Assembly: GCF_037153985.1 (NCBI RefSeq)
Contig: NZ_JBBAYI010000005.1
Span: 186,001-250,000, forward strand
Source: Emticicia sp037153985
GTDB lineage: Bacteria; Bacteroidota; Bacteroidia; Cytophagales; Spirosomataceae
Reading direction: 5' to 3'
DNA length: 64,000 bases
The position numbers were made by a program, and so were the translations under genes. Under the pieces are notes generated by a model. It was not told the DNA's origin. It saw nothing but the letters and a program-made list of their open reading frames with translations, and made no database searches. The stretch's first letter is position 1, and every line of letters begins with the position of its first letter. This document shows positions 29,843 through 38,241 of this stretch, piece after piece.

Positions 29843-30295
29843 ATGATACATACCCTTAAAACCCTGCCGAAACTCATAAGCCTGATAGTTGTGATGCTGG
29901 TGCTGGTAAACTGTTCGGACAAATACAAGAAAGTACCCGACGATAAATTTGTGGGGCTGTGGGAGCTAAAGGGGCGGTCGATGTTTGAGGGGATGCAGGT
30001 ACGAATCGAAAAAAATGGCAACAGCCTTGTGGGCAAAATAGCGAAGCTGAACGACAACAAAATTATTAATATGTTTATGAGTGAGAACGACGTGTGGGTG
30101 GCCGACATCGCACGGCGGTCGAACTTCGAGTTTAAACTTACCGAGAAAAAAGTAGCCAAAGACTTGTTTTCTTTATATGGCTTGTCGACATCGCAGGAGT
30201 ATAAAGCACAGTTCATTGACGACAACACCTTCGGGCTGGCCCTTGAAAGCTCAGACCCCCTCCAGTCAAAAATTCTCTACAAAAGAATCGAGTAA
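29843..30295 (+). CDS. Hypothetical lipoprotein
   Basis: 150 residues from the ATG at 29843 (MIHTLKTLPKLISLIVVMLV); the longer TTG frame from 29813 is not needed. The signal ends in the lipobox VLVNC. The mature part (KVPDDKFVGLWELKGRSMFEG...) looks like a small lipocalin-like or beta-rich domain (WELKG, VRIEKNGNSLVGKI, FGLALESS), but no family is certain. It lies downstream of dacB on the same strand, possibly co-transcribed. Confidence 0.65.
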   Translation: MIHTLKTLPKLISLIVVMLVLVNCSDKYKKVPDDKFVGLWELKGRSMFEGMQVRIEKNGNSLVGKIAKLNDNKIINMFMSENDVWVADIARRSNFEFKLTEKKVAKDLFSLYGLSTSQEYKAQFIDDNTFGLALESSDPLQSKILYKRIE

Positions 30296-30745
30296 ATAGG
30301 CAGGTTTAAGTAAAAATTAAGCCATTTGTGCGGGTTTACGCAACCCGCGGGTGGCTGCTATGCCCCTTGTTTATTTTTGCCTCCGAAACGCCAACCTTGT
30401 AAAGTACAATTCAGGGTTTTGCTGGCAGGGTGGTTGTGGCGGTTTTTGCCCGATTGTTACCTTTTTTTTATTATATTTTCTTCTGGCGGTTGGGCAGTTA
30501 AATTTTTTATTTTCAGAGTTTTACCTGTTTCTGGTTTGTTCCTGACCACGGTCAGGTACTATTTGGTGGTGTGGGTGGGGCGGTTGAAGCACTATTGAGT
30601 TTAAACGGTTTTTTTATAAAAATTGGTTTAATACACTTTTTTATGGTTTAATTATAAAAACGAAATAAAAAATTTATGATTTTAATCAGATTTTAAGATG
30701 GAATTTATGCTTTCCTAATCAACTTAAGGTATTTTTGTCAGTAGA
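30296..30745. other. Intergenic region
   Basis: 450 bases. The left part is T- and G-rich with spurious open frames. The right 150 bases are very AT-rich and end with a TAnnTTTG box at 30730-30737. No gene is supported. Confidence 0.45.
30730..30737 (+). promoter_or_regulatory. Candidate promoter before the acidic exported protein
   Basis: TATTTTTG, a perfect -7 box, only 8 bp before the ATG at 30746. Transcription from it would give an almost leaderless mRNA. No clear -33 TTTG at normal spacing. Confidence 0.35.
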
Positions 30746-31162
30746 ATGGTAAACGGACTAAAAAAATATCATCTGTTTCTGTGGATTTTCTTATTGAGTG
30801 CTGGTTCTCAACTGTTCGCGCACACACACAGGATAACCTCGGCTTTTTCTTTACTGGATAACACCGGAGAAGAGCCAACAGTTGCCTGCACCCAACAAAA
30901 TACCTCAACACCGCCAGATGTAATTTATAGCACGCCCGAAAAAATAGGTCTGCTCTTTGGCACGCGCGAGGCAGAAATTGAAGAAGAAGATAACTCGGAC
31001 GACGACGACGACCACCACAAAACATCCGACAGCGGCCAGTCGGCTCTTCTTTTAGGCAGGCAGCATTCTTTCAATACCTTTCAGGCATCGGCTTTTTATA
31101 ACCACTCCTTATCTCATTTTCCCAATAAATTGTTTATGGTATTTTGTGTGTACATTATATGA
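30746..31162 (+). CDS. Exported acidic/His-rich hypothetical protein upstream of RND operon
   Basis: 138 residues with a signal peptide (MVNGLKKYHLFLWIFLLSAGSQLFA). The mature protein has two Cys-poor low-complexity parts and a striking acidic-histidine patch, EIEEEDNSDDDDDHHK, near residues 88-103, then HSLSHFPNKLFMVFCVY. Such patches often bind divalent metals, but that is inference. It stands 261 bp before the efflux operon on the same strand, with no clear terminator between. No family is recognised. Confidence 0.6.
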   Translation: MVNGLKKYHLFLWIFLLSAGSQLFAHTHRITSAFSLLDNTGEEPTVACTQQNTSTPPDVIYSTPEKIGLLFGTREAEIEEEDNSDDDDDHHKTSDSGQSALLLGRQHSFNTFQASAFYNHSLSHFPNKLFMVFCVYII

Positions 31163-31423
31163 TGTAACACCCCAAGAGGTGAGCATTACCCTTGTTTTCC
31201 TATACCACTAAACACTACGAAGTACTGCAAGTAAATTTTTTAAACAGCTTTTATGCAAGTTTTGGTCTGCAGGTAGGCTTTGTACTTATACTCAATCAAT
31301 AATAAATCTTAAGCGTAAGAGAGTAATAGGCTAAGGGGTGTAAAAGCCTTTCTGGATCCGGTATTATCTTACCTTATCCACTCTCAGTTTTTAGGTATTA
31401 TTAATCTCTAAAAAAAGCTAGTT

Positions 31424-32506
31424 ATGAAGAAAATTCTCATGCTTGTGGGCCTGTGCGCTTTACTATTTAACGCAAGCTGTAAATCCGAAGAAAAAGAAGA
31501 AAAGAAAGAAGACACCAAACTATTGGTTACCACGCCACTTAGAAAGGACACTACCATTACTATCGACTACGTATCTCAGATTCGCTCAATTCAGCATATC
31601 GAGATGCGCGCGTTGGAGCGTGGCTATTTGAGTAAAATCTATGTTGATGAAGGGCAGTTAGTAAAGAAAGGGCAGCTTATGTTCCAGATTCTGCCTGTAC
31701 AGTATCAGGCCGAGTTGCAGAAAGCACAGGCCGAAGCCAATTATGCTGAGTTGGAATACAAAAACACCAAAGCATTGGCCGATAGCAACATTGTATCAAA
31801 AAACGAACTGGCACTGGCAAAAGCTAAACTCGAAAAAGCCAAAGCCGAAGTGCAGGTGGCACAAGTGCATTTGGGCTTTACCGAAATCAAAGCACCGTTT
31901 GATGGTATCATGGACCACTTCTATGTGCGGGAAGGTAGCCTTTTGTCGGAAGGCGATTTGCTGACGATTCTGTCAGACAACAGTAAAATGTGGGTGTACT
32001 TTAACGTACCAGAGGCCGAGTACCTCAATTACAGAAGCGGTGCTAATAAAAACCCAATGAAAGTAAGACTCCGTATGGCTAACCACGAGATATTTCCGTA
32101 TCCGGGCATAGTTGAAACCATTGAAGCCGATTTTAACAACGAAACGGGTAATATTGCTTTCAGGGCTACATTCCCGAACCCTAACAGGCTCTTGAGACAC
32201 GGCGAAACAGGCAATATCATGGTTGATAAACCATTGAAAAACGCCCTGATAATTCCGCAGAAAGCTACGTTTGAGATTCTGGACAAAAAATATGTTTTTG
32301 TTGTAGACGACAAGAGCGTGGTAAAACAACGGCAAATCAATATTCTGGCTGAAATGCAAGATTTATATGCTATCAGCGATGGGTTGGCAGAAAATGAGAA
32401 AATACTCCTTGAAGGCTTACGTAAAGTGCATAACAACGATAAAATCTCGTATCGCTTTGAAAAGCCCGAATCGGTATTTACACATTTAAAAGTTTACGCT
32501 GAATAA
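31424..32506 (+). CDS. RND efflux periplasmic adaptor (membrane fusion protein)
   Basis: 360 residues, lipoprotein (LCALLFNASC lipobox), AcrA/MexA family. The biotinyl-lipoyl-like and hairpin parts are visible: RALERGYLSKIYVDEGQLVKKGQLMFQI, then a Lys/Ala/Glu-rich coiled-coil hairpin (about residues 90-145), then VHLGFTEIKAPFDGIMDHFYVREGSLL. The beta-barrel and membrane-proximal domains complete the protein. It joins the inner-membrane pump to the outer-membrane channel. It is the first gene of a three-gene operon, with 14 bp to the pump gene. Confidence 0.93.
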   Translation: MKKILMLVGLCALLFNASCKSEEKEEKKEDTKLLVTTPLRKDTTITIDYVSQIRSIQHIEMRALERGYLSKIYVDEGQLVKKGQLMFQILPVQYQAELQKAQAEANYAELEYKNTKALADSNIVSKNELALAKAKLEKAKAEVQVAQVHLGFTEIKAPFDGIMDHFYVREGSLLSEGDLLTILSDNSKMWVYFNVPEAEYLNYRSGANKNPMKVRLRMANHEIFPYPGIVETIEADFNNETGNIAFRATFPNPNRLLRHGETGNIMVDKPLKNALIIPQKATFEILDKKYVFVVDDKSVVKQRQINILAEMQDLYAISDGLAENEKILLEGLRKVHNNDKISYRFEKPESVFTHLKVYAE

Positions 32507-32520
32507 ATCGACTTAGCACT

Positions 32521-35500
32521 ATGTTTAATAAATTCATACAAAGGCCAGTACTAGCTATTATTCTGTCGCTGGCAATTATTTTCATGGGGGGCTTGGTTAT
32601 TAACACGCTTCCCAAATCGCAGTTCCCCGAAATTTCGCCGCCAATGGTAATTGTGCGGGCGTCGTATCCGGGTGCGAGTGCGCACGTGTTGGTAACATCC
32701 GTGCTGATTCCGATGGAGCAGGCCATTAACGGGGTGCCGGGCATGAAGTACATGACCTCCGACGCCACCAGTGCCGGTGAAGCCAACATTCAGATTGTGT
32801 TTAACCTCGGAACCGACCCCGACCAAGCGGTGGTAAACGTAAACAACCGTATTGCGCAGGTCTTGAACCGTTTGCCTATATTAGTACAGCGCGAGGGGGT
32901 TATTGTAAACCGCCAGATGCCTAATATGCTTATGTATGTGAACCTTTACAGCAAAGACAAGAACGCCGACATGAAGTTCCTGTTCAACTTTGCGGGGGTA
33001 AATATGTTGCCTGAGTTACAACGTATTAACGGGGTAGGGCAGGCGAGTATCTTGGGTAGTAGGCAGTATGCCATGCGTATCTGGCTTAAGCCCGACCGTA
33101 TGCGTGCCTATAATATTGGTACCGAAGACGTAATGGAGGCCCTGAACGAGCAAAGTGTGATTGGGTCGCCGGGCCGGATTGGCCGAAGCGACGGGATGCG
33201 CTCGCAGTCGCTTGAATATGTATTAACGTATCAGGGGCGTTTCAGTAAACCCGAACAGTACGAAGACGTAATTGTGCGGGCCAACTCGAACGGGGAGATT
33301 ATCCGCCTCAAAGATATTGCCGACGTAAAACTGGGTAGCGAGTATTACGATATTTACTCGAACCTGAACAATTATCCTTCGGCGGCTATCATGCTGAAAC
33401 AAACCTATGGTAGTAACGCAACCGAGGTAATTAAAGAAGTAAAAGCCAAACTTGACCAACTGAAGGCGAGTTCGTTCCCGCCGGGTATGGACTACGAAAT
33501 CAGTTATGACGTTTCTAACTTCCTTGATGCCTCTATCGAAAAAGTATTGCATACGCTCGTTGAAGCCTTCGTGCTGGTGGCGTTGGTGGTGTTTATCTTC
33601 TTGGGCGACTGGCGTTCGACACTTATTCCGACACTTGCCGTGCCGGTGTCGTTGGTGGGGGCGTTTATCTTCATGCAGATATTCGGGCTTACCATTAACC
33701 TTATTACGCTCTTTGCCCTTGTATTAGCCATTGGTATTGTGGTCGATAACGCCATTGTGGTGGTGGAGGCCGTCCATGCCAAAATGGAAGAGGCGCATCT
33801 GTCGCCCTATAATGCGGTAAAAGAAGTATTGGGCGAAATCAGCGGAGCCGTAATTGCCATTACCTTGTTAATGACGGCCGTGTTTGTGCCGGTGGCGTTC
33901 ATGACTGGCCCTGTTGGGGTGTTTTACAGGCAGTTCTCTATCACGATGGCCACGTCAATCGTGTTGTCGGGTTTAGTGGCGCTTACCCTTACGCCGGTGC
34001 TTTGTATCATGATTCTGCGTAACCCGCACGAGCATCCGAAGAAAAAAACATGGCTTAATAAAGGTATCGATGCCTTTAACCACGGTTTCGAGAAAGTAAC
34101 AGGCAAATATGCCAGTTTTCTGCGTGCCATTGTAAGCCGCCGCTTAGTAACGTTTGTGATGCTGATAGGGTTTTGTGCGGGTATTTTTGGGGTAACGAAG
34201 GTGTTGCCATCAGGCTTTATTCCGTCGGAAGACCAGGGGATGATTTACGCCATTATTCAGACCCCTCCGGGTTCGACACTCGAAAGAACCAACGACGTAG
34301 CCCGTAAATTGCAGGAAATATGCGAACACGTAGACGGCGTGAAGTCGGTGTCGGCACTGGCAGGGTACGAGGTATTAACCGAAGGGCGGGGGTCAAACGC
34401 CGGAACCTGTTTAATTAACCTTAAAGACTGGTCGGAACGGAAACACAACGTACAGGAAATTATTGAAGAGCTTGAAGAAAAGAGCCACGAAATTCCGGGT
34501 GCGGTTATTGAGTTCTTCGACCCTCCGGCTGTGCCAGGGTATGGTGCTGCGGGTGGTTTCTCGCTCCAGTTGCTTGATAAAACCAACTCCGGCGACTACA
34601 AACAGCTTGAGGAAGTAAACGCCGAGTTTATGAAAGAACTTGGCAAGCGCAAAGAGCTAACAGGTTTGTTTACGTTCTTTAGTGCCAACTACCCTCAGTA
34701 CGAACTCGAAATTGATAACGAAGTAGCCATGCAGAAGGGTGTATCTATCGGTAAAGCCATGGATAACCTCTCTATCCTGATAGGTAGTAGTTATGAGTTG
34801 GGCTTTATCAGGTTCGGGCGTTTCTTTAAAGTGTTTGTGCAGGCATCGCCTGAGTACCGCAAACTACCAGAAGATGTGCTGAACCTCTACGTGAAAAACG
34901 ACCACGGCGAAATGGTTCCTTACTCGGCTTTCATGAAGATTAAGAAAACTCAGGGTCCAAACGAAATTAACCGTTATAATATGTACGCTACGGCGGCCAT
35001 CAGAGGGGCTCCTGCGAAGGGGTACAGTAGTGGTGAGGCCATCGAAATTATCAAAGACGTAGCCAAAAAGACGCTTCCGAGAGGGTTTGATATTGACTGG
35101 GGCGGGTTGTCGAAAGATGAGGTTGCCCGCGGAAACGAAGCGTTTGTGATTTTCATTATCGTGTTAATTTTTGCCTACATGGTATTAGCTGCCCAGTACG
35201 AAAGTTTCATTATTCCGCTAGCGGTTATTTTGTCGCTTCCTGCGGGGGTATTCGGGTCTTTTATGCTGATTAAAGCAATGGGCTTGGCCAACGACATTTA
35301 CGCACAGGTAGGGTTAGTAATGCTTGTGGGGCTATTAGGGAAAAACGCCGTATTGATTGTGGAGTTTGCGATTCAGAAGAATCAGCAGGGAGCTACCATC
35401 TTCGAGGCGGCTATTGAAGGGGCAAAAGTACGTTTCCGCCCTATCCTGATGACCTCCTTCGCCTTCATTGCGGGGCTAATTCCGCTGGTGGTTGCTACTG

Positions 35501-35679
35501 GCCCTGGGGCTATTGGTAACCGTACAATTGGAGCTTCGGCATTGGGTGGTATGCTACTTGGAACGGTATTCGGGGTAATTATTATTCCGGGCTTATACTA
35601 TGTTTTCGCCAAGCTGGCAGAAGGACGCAAGCTGATTAAAGATGAAGATTTTGAACCACTATCTGAAGAAATTAAATAG
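32521..35679 (+). CDS. RND multidrug efflux pump, inner-membrane permease (AcrB/HAE1 type)
   Basis: 1,052 residues with the AcrB layout: one N-terminal membrane helix, a large periplasmic loop, six helices, a second loop and five helices. The N-terminus MFNKFIQRPVLAIILSLAIIF is typical. In TM4 the proton-relay pair of AcrB (Asp407-Asp408) reads VDN here: D409 is kept and the second position is Asn410. The TM10 lysine is kept (LLGKNAVLIVEFA). It pumps drugs or envelope compounds out using the proton gradient; specificity is unknown. Three bases separate its stop from the outer-membrane channel gene. Confidence 0.95.
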   Translation: MFNKFIQRPVLAIILSLAIIFMGGLVINTLPKSQFPEISPPMVIVRASYPGASAHVLVTSVLIPMEQAINGVPGMKYMTSDATSAGEANIQIVFNLGTDPDQAVVNVNNRIAQVLNRLPILVQREGVIVNRQMPNMLMYVNLYSKDKNADMKFLFNFAGVNMLPELQRINGVGQASILGSRQYAMRIWLKPDRMRAYNIGTEDVMEALNEQSVIGSPGRIGRSDGMRSQSLEYVLTYQGRFSKPEQYEDVIVRANSNGEIIRLKDIADVKLGSEYYDIYSNLNNYPSAAIMLKQTYGSNATEVIKEVKAKLDQLKASSFPPGMDYEISYDVSNFLDASIEKVLHTLVEAFVLVALVVFIFLGDWRSTLIPTLAVPVSLVGAFIFMQIFGLTINLITLFALVLAIGIVVDNAIVVVEAVHAKMEEAHLSPYNAVKEVLGEISGAVIAITLLMTAVFVPVAFMTGPVGVFYRQFSITMATSIVLSGLVALTLTPVLCIMILRNPHEHPKKKTWLNKGIDAFNHGFEKVTGKYASFLRAIVSRRLVTFVMLIGFCAGIFGVTKVLPSGFIPSEDQGMIYAIIQTPPGSTLERTNDVARKLQEICEHVDGVKSVSALAGYEVLTEGRGSNAGTCLINLKDWSERKHNVQEIIEELEEKSHEIPGAVIEFFDPPAVPGYGAAGGFSLQLLDKTNSGDYKQLEEVNAEFMKELGKRKELTGLFTFFSANYPQYELEIDNEVAMQKGVSIGKAMDNLSILIGSSYELGFIRFGRFFKVFVQASPEYRKLPEDVLNLYVKNDHGEMVPYSAFMKIKKTQGPNEINRYNMYATAAIRGAPAKGYSSGEAIEIIKDVAKKTLPRGFDIDWGGLSKDEVARGNEAFVIFIIVLIFAYMVLAAQYESFIIPLAVILSLPAGVFGSFMLIKAMGLANDIYAQVGLVMLVGLLGKNAVLIVEFAIQKNQQGATIFEAAIEGAKVRFRPILMTSFAFIAGLIPLVVATGPGAIGNRTIGASALGGMLLGTVFGVIIIPGLYYVFAKLAEGRKLIKDEDFEPLSEEIK

Positions 35680-35682
35680 CGT

Positions 35683-37119
35683 ATGTCTAAACGAATCATA
35701 AACCAATGCCTAGGAGTAGCTTTCCTGGGGTGGTGCCTTTCGGCTTGTACAGTGCCTGTTAAATTGGTCGAGAAAAACGCTAATAAAAGTACGCCTGAGA
35801 GTTACAACAACTCTCAGGATTCTACCAATTCGGCTAAAACCAAGTGGAAAGAGTTTTTTACTGACCCAAATCTGGCAAGCCTTATCGAAACAGCCCTGAC
35901 CAATAATCAGGAGTTGAACATTACCTTGCAGGAAATTGAAATCTCACAGAACGAAATCAGTGCCCGCAAAGGGGAGTACCTGCCCTTTGTACGCTTAGGC
36001 GGTGGCGCGGGTTTCGAGAAGGTGTCGAGATACACCAGCAAGGGCGCAAGCGACGATATGTCGGAGATACGCCCGGGTAAACGTACCCCTGAAATACTGC
36101 CTGATGCCTACATAGGGGCCTTTGCCAGTTGGGAGGTCGATATCTGGCATAAACTCCGCAATGCCCGCAAAGTAGCCGTAGCCAATTATCTGGCCAGTAT
36201 TGAAGGCAAAAACTTTCTGGTTACCAATATCGTAGGCGAAATTGCCAATTCATACTATGAGCTTATGGCGCTCGACAACCAGCTTGATATCATCAGACGC
36301 AACATTCAGATTCTGAACAACGCCCTGAGCATTATCAAACAAGAAAAAGAAGCTGCCAAAGTAACCGAACTAGCCGTGCGCAGATTCGAGGCCGAGGTGT
36401 TTAAAATCCAGAGCCTTCAGTATGAAATTCAACAGAAAATTGTTGAAACCGAAAACCGCATCAATTTCCTTGTGGGGCGTTTTCCGCAGCCGGTGCAACG
36501 TAGCTCTCAGCAGTTTGCGGCACTGGTGCCAACAAAAATATATGCGGGGCTGCCTGCCCAGTTATTACAAAACCGCCCTGACATAAGACAGGCTGAGTTG
36601 AAACTGGAAGCCGCCAAGATAGACGTAACCGTGGCAAGAGCCAACTTTTATCCGTCGCTTGGGCTTTCGGCATCGTTAGGTATCCGGTCGTTTAATCCGT
36701 TGTTGTTTGTGAATATACCGCAGGCTTTGCTGACCTCTCTGGCCGGCGACCTGATGGGGCCATTGATTAACAAAAACGCCATTATTGCCACTTATAAAAA
36801 TGCCAATGCCAAGCAGATTCAGGCGGTGTATGATTATGAGCGTGCTGTTCTGAAAGCCTATATTGAAGTAGCCAACCAGTTGTCGAACATCGATAATCTG
36901 GAGAAAAACTACAACATGAAAAATAATGAGGTAGATGCCCTGACGAAATCGACAGAGATTTCACTGAAATTGTTTACTTCGGCCCGCGCCGACTACATGG
37001 AGGTGTTATTGACCCAACGCGATGTGTTAGAGGCCAGAATGGAACTTATCGAAACCCGTATGCAGCAAATGAATGCGCTGGTAAATGCGTATAAAGCCTT
37101 AGGTGGCGGCTGGAACTAA
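35683..37119 (+). CDS. RND efflux outer-membrane channel lipoprotein (OprM/NodT type)
   Basis: 478 residues. The leader ends in the lipobox CLSAC (Cys22). TolC-fold protein with two OEP repeats: long helices around residues 60-240 and 265-460, with RRNIQILNNALSIIKQ, LLQNRPDIRQAELKLEAAKIDVTVARANFYPSLGLSAS and the C-terminal repeat RADYMEVLLTQRDVLEARMELIETRMQQMNALVNAYKALGGGW. These are hallmarks of the NodT group. It is the last gene of the efflux operon and is followed by a strong terminator. Confidence 0.94.
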   Translation: MSKRIINQCLGVAFLGWCLSACTVPVKLVEKNANKSTPESYNNSQDSTNSAKTKWKEFFTDPNLASLIETALTNNQELNITLQEIEISQNEISARKGEYLPFVRLGGGAGFEKVSRYTSKGASDDMSEIRPGKRTPEILPDAYIGAFASWEVDIWHKLRNARKVAVANYLASIEGKNFLVTNIVGEIANSYYELMALDNQLDIIRRNIQILNNALSIIKQEKEAAKVTELAVRRFEAEVFKIQSLQYEIQQKIVETENRINFLVGRFPQPVQRSSQQFAALVPTKIYAGLPAQLLQNRPDIRQAELKLEAAKIDVTVARANFYPSLGLSASLGIRSFNPLLFVNIPQALLTSLAGDLMGPLINKNAIIATYKNANAKQIQAVYDYERAVLKAYIEVANQLSNIDNLEKNYNMKNNEVDALTKSTEISLKLFTSARADYMEVLLTQRDVLEARMELIETRMQQMNALVNAYKALGGGWN

Positions 37120-37141
37120 GCCAAACCCAAACCAATAGTTT

Positions 37142-37184
37142 AAACGCCGTTAGTGATGTTGAAAATCATTAACGGCGTTTTTTT
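37142..37184 (+). terminator. Terminator of the RND operon
   Basis: AAACGCCGTTA and TAACGGCGTTT arms, extended inward by GTGAT / ATCAT (one wobble), followed by T residues. It lies 22 bp after the last efflux gene. Confidence 0.9.
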
Positions 37185-37304
37185 GTTGCGGGCGATTGGC
37201 GCAGTGCATACGTTTAATGATGATTTAAGATTTTGTCAGGCAAACGAAAGTATTTAATGGGTATTTTAATTGTGAAGACCGTAAAAATAAATGTCGGTTA
37301 TTTG

Positions 37305-37337
37305 CTTGACATTACCATGGCAATATTGCTACCTTTG
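37305..37337 (+). promoter_or_regulatory. Candidate promoter of the antitoxin-GNAT pair
   Basis: TACCTTTG at 37330-37337 is a perfect -7 box. CTTG at 37305-37308 lies 21 bp upstream and can serve as -33. The leader before the small ORF at 37435 would be about 90 nt. Confidence 0.4.
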
Positions 37338-37434
37338 GTTTGTTATTTTAAACCAAATTAGTTTAGATTACGTTTATTAATCAGTATTTCAGACAAGTTT
37401 TGTCTTTCACTCAAAGGTAATTAAAAACAATTTT

Positions 37435-37587
37435 ATGGCAAAACCAATTAAAGAAACTCCAATTTTAAGGGGAAATGATGCTGAAAAGTTTACTAAAGAA
37501 AACGAAAAAGCAAAGAAAATATCAAAGGAGTTAAACGCAAGAATGGAATCAAATTTCAATAAATTAAATGCTATTGCGAAGTTTTAA
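37435..37587 (+). CDS. Small putative antitoxin, 50 aa
   Basis: A 50-codon frame, MAKPIKETPILRGNDAEKFT..., charged and Lys/Glu-rich, with the pattern KPIKETPxLxGxDAxxF that I recall from short proteins encoded just before GNAT genes in Bacteroidota. Its TAA stop overlaps the ATG of the GNAT gene (TAATG), a sign of translational coupling. The pair is AT-rich against its surroundings. The antitoxin role is inferred from this arrangement; the protein lacks an obvious ribbon-helix-helix domain. Confidence 0.6.
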   Translation: MAKPIKETPILRGNDAEKFTKENEKAKKISKELNARMESNFNKLNAIAKF

Positions 37588-38141
37588 TGAATTTCAATAA
37601 TTTTAGTTTAATAAGATTGACCGAAGGGCATTTTATTAAACCATTTGACTGTGACGACGAAGATTTAAATGATTTTTTGGCTAATGATTCTAAAGTTTAT
37701 ATGCGTGAGTTATTAGCAGTAACATACATCTTAGAAAGCGACGCTGAAACTGTCGCTTTTTTTAGTTTAGCTAACGATAAGATAAGCCTTGAGTCGGAAC
37801 CGAATAGAGATAAAACAATCTGGAACAGGTTTAAAAAGCATATATTCCCGAAAAATAATAATAAAAGGAAAATGCGGAGTTTTCCTGCAATGAAAATAGG
37901 TAGATTGGCTGTAAATAAAAATTACAAAGGATACGGAGTAGGAACATTAATTCTGGACTACCTAAAGAAAATGTTTATTGATAACAACAGAACAGGGTGC
38001 AAGTTTATTACTGTTGATGCTTACAGAAAATCGTTAGGGTTTTACGAGAAAAACCAATTCCGTTACCTGACAGATTCAGACAAAGATGATGATACGCGGT
38101 TAATGTATTTTAACCTTACAGATATTTTGAATACTGAATAA
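37587..38141 (+). CDS. GNAT-family acetyltransferase, probable type II toxin
   Basis: 184 residues with the layout of TacT/AtaT-like toxin acetyltransferases: an early CDDEDLNDFLANDS motif (the F-C-x-x-x-x-L-x-x-F pattern), the acetyl-CoA pyrophosphate loop in NYKGYGVGTLILDYL, and VDAYRKSLGFYEKNQFRYL near the end with the tyrosine typical of GNAT catalysis. Toxins of this type acetylate aminoacyl-tRNA and stop translation. The start codon overlaps the stop of the preceding 50-aa gene. A housekeeping N-acetyltransferase role cannot be excluded, but the coupling and low GC favour a toxin. Confidence 0.7.
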   Translation: MNFNNFSLIRLTEGHFIKPFDCDDEDLNDFLANDSKVYMRELLAVTYILESDAETVAFFSLANDKISLESEPNRDKTIWNRFKKHIFPKNNNKRKMRSFPAMKIGRLAVNKNYKGYGVGTLILDYLKKMFIDNNRTGCKFITVDAYRKSLGFYEKNQFRYLTDSDKDDDTRLMYFNLTDILNTE

Positions 38142-38167
38142 ATTCGTCTGTGAACGAATGAAACTTT

Positions 38168-38214
38168 AGGCACGTAAAAAAGCATTTTATGTGCCTCTTC
38201 TTCAATTTTTTTTT
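38168..38214 (+). terminator. Candidate terminator of the GNAT pair
   Basis: AGGCACGTAAAA pairs with TTTTATGTGCCT over a 5-nt loop (one wobble). A run of nine T residues begins 9 bases further on. Confidence 0.55.
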
Positions 38215-38241
38215 GGGATTACTAATTGTTATGACTAAAAT

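Noticed and set aside
30326..30598. Rightward frame of 90 codons in the gap before the RND region
   Set aside because: Trp/Cys/Phe-rich low-complexity translation of GT-rich DNA, with no start context or family. Treated as non-coding.
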